DNA from: Candidatus Omnitrophota bacterium
GTDB taxonomy: Bacteria > Omnitrophota > Omnitrophia > Omnitrophales > Aquincolibacteriaceae
Assembly: GCA_023246995.1 (NCBI GenBank)
Contig: JAHFHI010000012.1
Location: 1-11,510 of the forward strand
Length of the DNA: 11,510 nt
Direction: 5' to 3'
In this document: positions 1 through 7,392 of the stretch, in pieces
Layout of the letters: the number at the start of each line of letters is the position of its first letter
Numbering within the stretch: the stretch's first letter is position 1
Notes under the pieces: model-generated
Told to the model about the DNA's origin: nothing
Databases searched by the model: none
What the model saw: the letters and a program-made list of their open reading frames with translations, nothing else
Program-made: the position numbers and the translations under genes

Positions 1-1441
1 GCAGGCCCGGCGCGGGCTTGTATTCTTCCTTGCACTTTTCGCAAAGCTTGCGGATCAGGCGCTGGGAAATAACGCCCACCACCGAAGAGGCGATCAGGAA
101 AGGCTCGATTTTCATGTCCACCAGGCGGCTGATCGCCCCGGACGCGGTGTTGGTGTGAAGCGTGCTGAAAACAAGGTGCCCGGTGAGCGCGGCCTGAATC
201 GCGATTTCGGCGGTTTCCCTGTCCCGGATTTCGCCGACCATAATCACATCGGGGTCCTGGCGCAAAATCGACCGAAGCGCGGTCGCGAAAGTCAGGCCCG
301 CTTTGCTGTTGACCGGAATCTGGCGGATCAAGGGGAGCTTGTACTCCACCGGATCTTCGACGGTCACGATGTTGCGCTCTTCGGAGTTGATGCGGTTTAG
401 GGCCGCGTAAAGTGTGGTCGTCTTTCCGGACCCCGTGGGGCCGGTCTCCAGGATCATGCCGTAGGGAACCCGGATCATTTCATCAAAAATGCCTTTCATC
501 TCCTCGGTGAATCCGAGACCCCCGAGGTCAAGCACCGCGCCCGAGTCTTTCAGGATTCGCAGCACCAAATTTTCGCCGTACACCGTGGGCACGGACGAAG
601 CGCGCATTTCAACATCCTTGTCCATCATGCGGGCCTTGATCCGGCCGTCCTGGGGACTTCGCGTTTCGGCAATATCCATGTCCGCCATGACCTTGATCCT
701 GGAAATAATTTCCGACTCCATGTCCTTGGGGGGCTGCATCGCATCGTGCAGGACACCGTCCACCCGGTAGCGCACGCGCAGGACCTTTTCGTCAGGCTCA
801 ATATGGATATCGCTCGCCCCTTCCTCGACGGCCTGGCGCAGAATCAAATCCACAAGCTGGATCACGGGATTTTTTTCACCCGGCTTGCGCAAAAACGGAA
901 CCGGCTTCGACGCCGCGCTCGGGGACTTCAAAGGGTCCGGAGCGGCGGGTTTGGGGCGGCGGCTCCTTTCGCGGGTCAGGCTGTCCAAAAGTTCGCTCAC
1001 CGCGCTCGCCGATCCGTAATACTCCTTCAGCGCCGCTTCAATATCTTCGGCGGCGCCGAGGCAGACATCCACCGGGCACTGGCTTTTTTGGACAAGAAAA
1101 TCAACGGCGCTTACGTCTTCGGGATTTTCCATAGCCACGTTCAGGGTGTCCCCGATTTTAAAAAGCGGAATGGCCCTGCAGCGGTGCGCCACTTCCGAAG
1201 GAATGGCCGCGATGGCTTTTTCGGAAATTTCAAAGTTGGAAATGTCCACATAAGGAATGCCATGAATTTCGGAAAGAGTTTCATAGACTTGGATTTTGGG
1301 TACGGCGCCGGATTCCGAAAGAAACCGGGACAAGGGCACGCCGCGCTCAACAGCCTTAGCGCCTACGTCCGCAAGATGCTCCAGGCTCAAAAGTCCTTTT
1401 TCGAGGAGTCTTCGCCCCAGCTCCTCATCTCCGGCATTCAT
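1..1441 (-). CDS. GspE/PilB-family assembly ATPase (type IV pilus or type II secretion), 3' end outside window
   Basis: Hexameric cytoplasmic ATPase that powers pilus or pseudopilus assembly at the inner membrane. I read 480 residues before the left edge; the family usually has about 550-580. Residues 1-140 form the N-terminal T2SSE_N/MshEN-type region. The ATPase core shows Walker A GPTGSGKT (334-341), the Asp box VTVEDPVEY (359-367), Walker B DPDVIMVGEIRD (396-407) and the His box GHLVFSTLHTN (421-431). The first CxxC of the zinc site is at C467/C470. The usual TNDA after the His box reads TNTA. The ATG at 1441 is preceded by AGGAAG with suitable spacing, but an in-frame GTG at 1459 behind GGAGGGG, or an ATG at 1477, is also possible. 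It lies downstream of a receiver gene on the same strand. PilB and GspE cannot be told apart from this fragment. Confidence 0.95.
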   Translation of the reverse strand, partial: MNAGDEELGRRLLEKGLLSLEHLADVGAKAVERGVPLSRFLSESGAVPKIQVYETLSEIHGIPYVDISNFEISEKAIAAIPSEVAHRCRAIPLFKIGDTLNVAMENPEDVSAVDFLVQKSQCPVDVCLGAAEDIEAALKEYYGSASAVSELLDSLTRERSRRPKPAAPDPLKSPSAASKPVPFLRKPGEKNPVIQLVDLILRQAVEEGASDIHIEPDEKVLRVRYRVDGVLHDAMQPPKDMESEIISRIKVMADMDIAETRSPQDGRIKARMMDKDVEMRASSVPTVYGENLVLRILKDSGAVLDLGGLGFTEEMKGIFDEMIRVPYGMILETGPTGSGKTTTLYAALNRINSEERNIVTVEDPVEYKLPLIRQIPVNSKAGLTFATALRSILRQDPDVIMVGEIRDRETAEIAIQAALTGHLVFSTLHTNTASGAISRLVDMKIEPFLIASSVVGVISQRLIRKLCEKCKEEYKPAPGL

Positions 1442-1683
1442 AACCGTCTTCCTTTCCACCTGATCCCCTCCGACATGCATTCTGATATCGAAGCTCTCGA
1501 TAGAAACAGCCCTTTGAGGCCGAGCCTTCCGGCTTCACCCCAGACGATAGCCAGGCTGATTCATGCCTCATTCTCATAAATATTAGTATTTTCTAAAGTT
1601 TTTAGTACCTGTGTAAAAAATGCCTCCCTTTTATATAAATGTCAATTAATGACAGTTTTTGATTTTAATTGATAGATAAAGAT
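1442..1683 (-). other. Leader region between receiver gene and GspE/PilB gene
   Basis: A 242-base non-coding stretch whose distal part (about 1580-1683) is much more AT-rich than the genes. It holds an inverted repeat TGTCA-N5-TGACA (1640-1654); its minus-strand reading contains TTGACA, a perfect -35 hexamer, but no convincing -10 follows at 16-18 bases. A short hairpin TATCGA-N5-TCGATA lies at 1486-1502, within the presumed leader of the ATPase mRNA. A 50-codon open frame (1425-1577, minus) overlaps the ATPase start but has no ribosome binding site. The ATPase gene may have its own promoter here; this is inference. Confidence 0.35.
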
Positions 1684-2058
1684 CTACTTCTGTTCCGGAT
1701 TCAGAAGTTCTTGGATCTTGGCGAGAAGTGCTTCTGTTTGGAAAGGCTTTGTCATGTAGGCATTCGCCCCCTGATCCTGACCGGTCTGGATATCGGAATC
1801 CTGGGATCTGGCGGATAAAAGAATGATCGGAATATGCTGGAACTTCTTGTCATACTTAAGCATGCGACAAACTCGAAAACCATCCAGCTTGGGCAGCATG
1901 ATATCGAGCAAAATAAGATCCGGATTCTCCAGCCGTGCCTTGGCCAGCCCCTCCTGGCCGTCAAGAGCCGTAATCACCTCATAGCCCATCTTTTTAAGAC
2001 GGACTTCGAGCACCATGAGAATATTGGTTTCGTCGTCTACCACAAGGATTTTGGCCAT
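1684..2058 (-). CDS. Single-domain response regulator (CheY-like receiver)
   Basis: Stand-alone phosphorylatable receiver of 124 residues with no output domain, so it should act through protein contacts or as a phosphorelay intermediate in the cytoplasm. All catalytic positions are present: the acidic pair D8/D9, the phospho-acceptor D52 in LILLDIMLP, the switch residue S82 in LLSAR and K104 in TKPF. A GAGGGG Shine-Dalgarno lies 11 bases before the ATG. It is divergent from the histidine kinase at 2226, the obvious candidate partner, and upstream of the GspE/PilB gene on the same strand. It is a clear paralogue of the receiver at 4711. The family assignment is very secure; the partner and target are inferred. 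Confidence 0.95.
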   Translation of the reverse strand: MAKILVVDDETNILMVLEVRLKKMGYEVITALDGQEGLAKARLENPDLILLDIMLPKLDGFRVCRMLKYDKKFQHIPIILLSARSQDSDIQTGQDQGANAYMTKPFQTEALLAKIQELLNPEQK

Positions 2059-2225
2059 ATTAATTTTTTCCCCTCAATTATCGGCATCTCCCCTTAAACC
2101 CGCAGAAGCAATTTCTTGGCTGCCGCCTGGAAAAGCCCTGAAAGAACGGCTATATTTTACTTGTTAACGCTTTTTCGTACTATGACATATTGCAAACAGC
2201 CTTTTAAAAACTCCGTTTTGCTTTC
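2059..2225. promoter_or_regulatory. Divergent intergenic region, receiver gene / kinase operon
   Basis: A 167-base spacer between two divergently transcribed signalling genes must contain both promoters unless transcripts start elsewhere. The half next to the kinase (about 2150-2225) is AT-rich. TTGTTA (2161-2166) and TACTAT (2178-2183) are the nearest things to promoter hexamers, but they are not correctly spaced as a pair. No strong palindrome or operator was found. The kinase ATG has no evident Shine-Dalgarno in CCGTTTTGCTTTC, so it may be translated from a weak or leaderless start. Confidence 0.3.
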
Positions 2226-4691
2226 ATGATCCAAAGACTACCCATTGGTCCCCGTCTCACCGCTGCCTTTCTCACGCTTGCTTTGTTGACAAGTCTTGTC
2301 AGCGTCATCGCGTATTTGGAAATCAAAAGAACCGAAACTCCGCTTAGTCAGGATATCCCGAAGGGCCTCCAGGAGATTGAAACCACCTCCCAACTGGATA
2401 GTCTGGCTCAAAAAATCATGTCCTACCACCAAATCCTCACGGAATCGGTTCGTAATTATGCCACCAACGGGGACCTCATCTGGAAGGACCGGTACCGGAC
2501 CATGGAGCCCAAGCTGGAGGCTTTCATCGCCCAGGCCCTGCGCAAAGGCGATCAAGACGACCGGAAAATATTTTCAAGCGTTCTTGCGGCCAAAAAGCGC
2601 TTCGTCGCCATGGAGTATGAGGCCATCTCCTACGCCGAGAGCGGGATTCAACCCCGGGCTCTGGCCATTCTCGAGAACCCTGAATACTGGAAAGCCAAAG
2701 GAGAATACAAAGAAGGTCTCCAAAATTATATTGACCGGCGCGGGGAAAAGTTCGGCCAAGCCATTCAGGTGGCCGGAAGCCGGGTGGACCAGGCTGTGGT
2801 GCAAGCCCGGCAGAGAATCAAAAATTCCATACGGATTATATTGATCTTCAGCCTGCTCGCCATTTTGATGGCCCTCGTTCTTGGGTTTTTCGTGGCCCGG
2901 TCGATTATCCGGCCGCTTCAGAGCCTTGATGAGGGCGTGCGCAAAATCGGAAAAGGCGACCTCAAGCACAGGATCAAGGTCGAAACCCAGGATGAAATCG
3001 GCGGCGTGGCCCAGGCCTTTAACAACATGGCCTACGAACTTCGGGAATCCTATTCCGGGCTTGAGCGCAAGGTGCGCGAGAAAACCAAGGAATTGGCGCA
3101 GAAAGTCGCGGAGATCGAAGAGAAAAACCGCACGCTTCAGGAAGCCGAGTTCGCGACCTTAAGGGCCTTGGGCGAAGTGGAGGTCGCGACCCGAAAAATC
3201 GAGCGTGAAAAAGTCGAATACGAAGCCCTTCTGGCAAGTCTCGGAGACGGCATGATGGCTTTCGATCAAAAGGGCCGCATTATCATGGCCAATACCCAGG
3301 CCGAACAGATGCTCGGCATCAAACCCGGGGAAGCGATCGGGAAGGCCCTGACGGATTTGATCCGTTTGGAGGATGACAAAAACCATGAGATCGCGCCGGA
3401 GCAGAATCCCGTCCGCCTCGCGCTTTCCATGGGCCGCAGGCTTTCAGCCTCGCTTTATTACGTGCGCCGCGACGGTTCCAAGTTTCCGGTTTCTGCCACG
3501 GTCTCCCCCATCATCCTGGATGCGGCCACGATCGGCGCGGTCGAAATTTTTCGCGATATCACCCGGGAAAAAGAAATTGACCAAATGAAAACTGAATTCA
3601 TATCAACGGTTTCCCATGAACTCCGGACCCCGCTTACGGTGATCCGGGAAGGCGTGAGCCTGGTCTATGACGGCATGCTCGGCCCGGTCACGGCGGACCA
3701 GCAGAAATTTTTGAACGTCTCCCTGCAGGATATCGACCGCCTGAAGCGCATCATCGACAACCTGCTGGATGTCTCCAAAATCGAAGCCGGCAAAGTCGGC
3801 TTGAAACGCGAGCTCGTGGATTTTTCCAGACTCGTTCAGGCCGTGGCCATGGGATTTTATTCAACCGCCCGCTCAAAACACCTTGAAATTAGGACCACCC
3901 TCCCGCAGGAAGGCAGCCTCAAGGTTTACATCGACCGCGACAAGATCATCCAGGTCTTCACCAACCTGATCGGAAACGCCCTTAAATTCACCCAGGAGGG
4001 CCATATCGTCATTCAGGTTGAAGACGATGAAAGCTTCCTTCACTGCACGGTCGCCGACACGGGACGGGGCATCGCGGCCGAAGACCTCCCCAAGGTCTTC
4101 GGGAAATTCGAGCAGTTCGGGCGTCAGGAAGGCCCGGGCGAAAAAGGCACCGGACTCGGCCTGGCCATCTGTAAAGGCATCGTGGAGATGCACGGCGGTA
4201 AAATCCATGTCGAAAGCCAGCCGAACACGGGGAGCCGTTTTATTTTTTCGATCCCGAAGCTAAACGCCTACGATGTCTTCAAGGAATCCGTGGCCTCCGG
4301 GCTCAAGCGCGCCGTCAAAGAAAACGCGCCTTTTTCGGTCGTGCTCTGCCGCCTCAAAAATTACGAGGCTCTGCTCGCAAAAGCGGGCGATGCCCGGATG
4401 GCGCAGGTTATGCAGAAATTCGAGGAGACCGCCCGGCGCGGCATGAAGCATCAGGGGGATACGATCAGCCGCGACACGCACTGCCTGCTTCTCGGGCTTT
4501 CAGAAACCAGCGCGCCGCATGCGCAAAAAATAGCGGAAAAAATCCAAGAGGCTTTCGAGCTAAGCGCGCGGGATCTTAAGCTCGATTTTCCGCCGGAAAT
4601 CTTCTGGAGATCCGCGACTTATCCCTTTGACGGCACGACCGAGGAAGACTTGCTTCAGGCCGCGGGCTATACAAAGGCCCGGGCCGCTTAG
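2226..4691 (+). CDS. Membrane sensor histidine kinase (HAMP-PAS-HisKA-HATPase) with C-terminal degenerate GGDEF-like domain
   Basis: An 821-residue inner-membrane sensor kinase that should autophosphorylate and pass phosphate to the neighbouring receivers. Order: TM1 (about 12-31); helical extracytoplasmic sensor (32-203) with an LTESVRNYATNGD stretch typical of four-helix-bundle sensors; TM2 (204-223); HAMP (224-274); long coiled coil (275-332); PAS (333-449); HisKA with H464 in SHELRTPL; HATPase with N-box N580/N584, G1 DTGRGI (611-616), F-box FGKFEQF and G2 GTGLGL (641-646). After the ATPase fold ends near 678, about 140 residues continue with the pattern of a GGDEF domain (GDTISR at 744-749, YPFDG at 799-803, then AAGYTKA). 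The signature loop is replaced by DTHC, so no cyclase activity is expected. The start is fixed by TM1 directly after MIQRLPIGPR. The second receiver follows 19 bases downstream. Confidence 0.96.
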   Translation: MIQRLPIGPRLTAAFLTLALLTSLVSVIAYLEIKRTETPLSQDIPKGLQEIETTSQLDSLAQKIMSYHQILTESVRNYATNGDLIWKDRYRTMEPKLEAFIAQALRKGDQDDRKIFSSVLAAKKRFVAMEYEAISYAESGIQPRALAILENPEYWKAKGEYKEGLQNYIDRRGEKFGQAIQVAGSRVDQAVVQARQRIKNSIRIILIFSLLAILMALVLGFFVARSIIRPLQSLDEGVRKIGKGDLKHRIKVETQDEIGGVAQAFNNMAYELRESYSGLERKVREKTKELAQKVAEIEEKNRTLQEAEFATLRALGEVEVATRKIEREKVEYEALLASLGDGMMAFDQKGRIIMANTQAEQMLGIKPGEAIGKALTDLIRLEDDKNHEIAPEQNPVRLALSMGRRLSASLYYVRRDGSKFPVSATVSPIILDAATIGAVEIFRDITREKEIDQMKTEFISTVSHELRTPLTVIREGVSLVYDGMLGPVTADQQKFLNVSLQDIDRLKRIIDNLLDVSKIEAGKVGLKRELVDFSRLVQAVAMGFYSTARSKHLEIRTTLPQEGSLKVYIDRDKIIQVFTNLIGNALKFTQEGHIVIQVEDDESFLHCTVADTGRGIAAEDLPKVFGKFEQFGRQEGPGEKGTGLGLAICKGIVEMHGGKIHVESQPNTGSRFIFSIPKLNAYDVFKESVASGLKRAVKENAPFSVVLCRLKNYEALLAKAGDARMAQVMQKFEETARRGMKHQGDTISRDTHCLLLGLSETSAPHAQKIAEKIQEAFELSARDLKLDFPPEIFWRSATYPFDGTTEEDLLQAAGYTKARAA

Positions 4692-4710
4692 GAGATCCCA
4701 CATCCCAAAC

Positions 4711-5079
4711 ATGCCGAAAAAAATTTTAGTGGTGGATGATGATATTCACGTGCTGATGATGGTCGAAGCCCGTCTCAAGGGAAACGGGTTTAGCGTGATT
4801 GCCGTCAGTTCGGGCGAGGCGGCCCTCCAAATGGCGCGCGAGCAAAAACCTGACCTCATTTTGCTTGATGTCGCGATGCCGCCCCCGAACGGCTATCAAG
4901 TCTGTCAAACACTGAAAAGCGATCCCGAATACCGGACGATTCCGATCATCATGCTTACCGCGAAATCTTCTGAAAATGACCGCTTCTGGGGCATGGAAGC
5001 CGGCGCCGACGGCTATCTGACAAAACCCTATGATCCTCTCGAGCTTTTGAATCAAATCTACCGGCTTTTGGACGCCTAG
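4711..5079 (+). CDS. Single-domain response regulator (CheY/PilH-like receiver)
   Basis: Receiver-only protein of 122 residues, probably the direct phosphotransfer partner of the kinase just upstream (19-base gap, same strand). Catalytic residues are complete: D9/D10/D11 acid cluster, phospho-acceptor D53 in LILLDVAMP, T83 in IIMLTAK and K105 in LTKPY. The segment NDRFWGMEAGADGYLTKP resembles the equivalent part of PilH/PilG-type twitching-motility regulators, which fits the nearby pilus/secretion ATPase but proves nothing. The frame is open upstream into the kinase gene; the start at 4711 is chosen because the receiver fold begins there (MPKKILVVDDD) and GGAGAT lies 14 bases before it, a rather long spacing. 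It ends 3 bases from the convergent membrane-protein gene. Confidence 0.95.
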   Translation: MPKKILVVDDDIHVLMMVEARLKGNGFSVIAVSSGEAALQMAREQKPDLILLDVAMPPPNGYQVCQTLKSDPEYRTIPIIMLTAKSSENDRFWGMEAGADGYLTKPYDPLELLNQIYRLLDA

Positions 5080-5082
5080 GCG

Positions 5083-6816
5083 CTAATCCAAATCCTTGGC
5101 CCGGGCTTTGAATTCCCGGTCATACCAAAACATCTCCGGAAACCCTGAAGGCGAAACTTTTACTTTAAGATCCGGCCGGGGGGACGGCACACAGGGAAGC
5201 GGCGCTTCCCAGCATTGAAACGCGCCCGCCACGTTCAGGGGATACCCCTCGAGTGTTTTAACCCCGGTGGTCACGGCCGTTGGATAAGCCGGTGCGTCTT
5301 TCCAGGAAAGCGCCTTTGAGCCGTGAGAAACGCCGGAAACGAGCAGCACGACGAATCCTTTTAAAAACCAGATGCCGACAAGCGCCGTGAGCCGGGGCGC
5401 CCAAAAGCCCTTCATACGCCGAAGCGCCGCGGCGGCGGGCAGAATTCCGACCGAAAAAAGAGATCCGTAACCAAATCGCGGGTCCGGTGCGGTAAGGAAC
5501 CAAAAAAGAATCCCTCCGGCCGAAAGGGCAAAAGGAACCGCGAAAGAACTTTCCCGCAGCACCCCCCTCAATTTCCGAAGTGCGGCAAGCGTTAAAAATC
5601 CGGCCAGGAAAAGAAATCCGGCCGCGCGCGCGCCCGGTTCCTCGGCCATACGCACAAGCCAGGGCTTGAGCCACCGCCAATCCCTGACCATCTCCTCCGG
5701 CTTCCCGGCCGGAAGAAAACTCCAGGCTTTTGTGGCCCGGGTTTCATCCACCTGCGACGGAAGCCTTGCCCATTTGGCAATGACTTCGGTTTCGCCCTGA
5801 AGCAGGGTCTGGGGAACGCTCCAGTCCAAGCTCTGCACGCATCCGAACTCAAGCGGATAAACCGGACAGCCCGAAAGCATCACGCCCCGAGCCATCCACA
5901 AACCTGACAGCAGGATCCCAAAGGAAAAAATCCGCTTTATGTGGGGAAGCCGGCTGCTTTTGTTAAGCCAAAAAATCAGAAGGCTTCCCGCAAAGACCGG
6001 AAAGGCTGAAACTTTGAGCGTCAGCGCAAACGCCGCGAGCGGCAAAAAACACGCGCGGGCGAAAACGTTTTCGGGTTCCTCGAAACTCCGGATCCAGAGA
6101 CCTGTCAGATAAAGCGTCAGAAAAGTGACCGGAAGATCGGTTGAAAGGCCGATGAGATGATGTTTCCCGATGCCTTCATAGGCGAGCGGGATCGCGCACA
6201 GGGCCATAAAAAAATCCGCGAGACCGGCTTTTTTTTCAAAAATACGCCTGAAAGATGCCCAGACCGCGGCCGCGAAGAAATAAACCATCAAAAGGTTAAG
6301 CAAGGAAATACGGCCTTCGGGGCGCAGGGCTTTTAATGTAGCTCCGAGAACAAACCAAAGCGAGTTAAAACCGAGTTTTCCTTCAAGATTCGCGAGGCCT
6401 TTAACGATCCGGCTTTCATAAATCCAGTTGACGGCCTGAAGGTGATAGGCGCCGGTGTCAAAATCAAAGGTTTTTTTTGCGGCCGCGGCCATGGCAAAAA
6501 AAACGAGGACAGCCGCGAGTACCGCCAGATTCAAGCGGCAGAGACCGAAAAGAATTTCTTTGCGCCCATAAAAAAATAAAAGCCATCCGCCCAGAAAAAC
6601 CAGCGCGCCCCAGAAAATTCCGAGCGGCGCCATAAAATGAGCGGCCGCGCCGAGCACAGCCATGCCTGCGAGGCCCATGAAGCCATAATAATCGATACGG
6701 GGGCCGTGCCCCTCCTCATCCCTCGCGGGAATCAAACCCAAAAACATGGAAAGCATCATCCCCCATCCGAGAATCGCCGGAATCCAAAGCGCGGCAAAAA
6801 TCAAAAGCTCAATCAT
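5083..6816 (-). CDS. Large polytopic membrane protein, GT-C/PMT-like, possible lipid-linked glycosyltransferase
   Basis: A 577-residue protein with about ten or more hydrophobic segments, starting with a membrane helix at residues 2-28. Conserved-looking loops are FDTGAYHLQAVNWIYE (118-133), GLANLEGKLGFNSLWF (140-155), STDLPVTF (225-232) and ARGVMLSGCPVYP (309-321). An acidic residue and a YH pair in the first large loop, followed by many membrane helices, recall GT-C fold sugar transferases; the DTxxYHLQ...GLxNLxxxLGFNSxWF combination resembles the LIC_10190-type membrane protein family, from memory. No substrate can be named. AGGAG lies 10 bases before the ATG. It is the last gene of the minus-strand run with the Nudix and ROK genes, 91 bases after the Nudix stop with a hairpin between them, and it is tail-to-tail with the receiver at 4711-5079. 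Confidence 0.75.
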   Translation of the reverse strand: MIELLIFAALWIPAILGWGMMLSMFLGLIPARDEEGHGPRIDYYGFMGLAGMAVLGAAAHFMAPLGIFWGALVFLGGWLLFFYGRKEILFGLCRLNLAVLAAVLVFFAMAAAAKKTFDFDTGAYHLQAVNWIYESRIVKGLANLEGKLGFNSLWFVLGATLKALRPEGRISLLNLLMVYFFAAAVWASFRRIFEKKAGLADFFMALCAIPLAYEGIGKHHLIGLSTDLPVTFLTLYLTGLWIRSFEEPENVFARACFLPLAAFALTLKVSAFPVFAGSLLIFWLNKSSRLPHIKRIFSFGILLSGLWMARGVMLSGCPVYPLEFGCVQSLDWSVPQTLLQGETEVIAKWARLPSQVDETRATKAWSFLPAGKPEEMVRDWRWLKPWLVRMAEEPGARAAGFLFLAGFLTLAALRKLRGVLRESSFAVPFALSAGGILFWFLTAPDPRFGYGSLFSVGILPAAAALRRMKGFWAPRLTALVGIWFLKGFVVLLVSGVSHGSKALSWKDAPAYPTAVTTGVKTLEGYPLNVAGAFQCWEAPLPCVPSPRPDLKVKVSPSGFPEMFWYDREFKARAKDLD

Positions 6817-6866
6817 CGATTTTCAACTCCTGAACTCAAGTTCGGCATTTTCAATAGGCCCTCCCT

Positions 6867-6889
6867 CCCCCCTTGAAAGAGAAGGGGGG
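6867..6889. repeat. C-rich hairpin, eight-base perfect stem
   Basis: CCCCCCTT (6867-6874) pairs perfectly with AAGGGGGG (6882-6889) around a seven-base loop. It lies in the 91-base gap between the Nudix gene and the membrane-protein gene. No T-run follows on either strand, so it is not a classical intrinsic terminator. The structure and flanking CCTTC/CCCTC words resemble the hairpins at 8404-8437 and 8477-8493, suggesting a dispersed small palindromic repeat; it could also attenuate or stabilise the transcript. Confidence 0.6.
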
Positions 6890-6907
6890 TGAAGGTTATG
6901 AGAAATC

Positions 6908-7390
6908 TTATTTCCAAACCCGCGGCGTGTCATGAAAAGCAACTTCGTGGCCCTTGAAAATTCCGTTTTCATAGCAAAATTTCGCGGAAAAGAAACGGCC
7001 TTCGCGGATCCAGCCGATAAAAATCCGGTCGCCTTCCCACATCGGAAGCTCGAGAAGCCTTGAATCCTCGATCCACGCAAGATCCCCTTCGGGAGGATCG
7101 CTCATGAGTTCACCCTCAAAATCGGACGTCGTATAGACAAACCCGTACCAGTCGTGGCGGCCGTCGAAATTAGGGAATGTCAGAATGCCGCAAAGTTTGG
7201 GGGCGCGGATCTCGAGGCCCGACTCTTCGCGTACCTCCCGGATCACGCATTCCTCCGGGGTCTCGCCCGGCATCATTTTGCCCCCGAGCCCGTTCCACTT
7301 GCCCTGATGGATGTCATTCGGACGCTTGACGCGGTGGAGCATAAGCGTGCGCGAGTCTTTTTGAACATAGCAAAGCGTTGCAAGGATCAT
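6908..7390 (-). CDS. Nudix hydrolase, MutT/MTH1-like (possible 8-oxo-dGTP diphosphatase)
   Basis: A 160-residue cytoplasmic pyrophosphohydrolase that should cleave a nucleoside diphosphate linked to another moiety, using Mg2+. The Nudix box is complete: G37-x5-E43-x7-R51-E52-V53-x-E55-E56-x-G58-L59. The surrounding KWNGLGGKMMPGE and the N-terminal LCYVQKDSRTLMLHR strand are typical of MutT/MTH1-type enzymes that remove oxidised dGTP, but Nudix substrates are hard to predict. It begins 2 bases after the ROK kinase stop, so it is likely translated by coupling; only a weak CGGAA precedes the ATG. Family certain, substrate inferred. Confidence 0.93.
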   Translation of the reverse strand: MILATLCYVQKDSRTLMLHRVKRPNDIHQGKWNGLGGKMMPGETPEECVIREVREESGLEIRAPKLCGILTFPNFDGRHDWYGFVYTTSDFEGELMSDPPEGDLAWIEDSRLLELPMWEGDRIFIGWIREGRFFSAKFCYENGIFKGHEVAFHDTPRVWK

Positions 7391-7392
7391 GT

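Noticed and set aside
746..1579. 277-residue plus-strand open frame
   Set aside because: It is antisense to the GspE/PilB gene, whose minus-strand frame shows every family motif; the plus-strand translation resembles nothing.
1442..1580. c-di-GMP (GEMM) riboswitch upstream of the GspE/PilB gene
   Set aside because: The expected conserved core words of GEMM-I (for example GCAAAGCC with a following GGCCU) are not present; only unrelated GC-rich complementary words are seen.
4627..4710. 28-codon upstream extension of the second receiver overlapping the kinase gene
   Set aside because: The receiver fold starts at the ATG at 4711; the extension is arginine/proline-rich out-of-frame kinase sequence.
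6861..6895. Intrinsic terminator between the Nudix and membrane-protein genes
   Set aside because: The stem is strong, but no run of T follows it on either strand.
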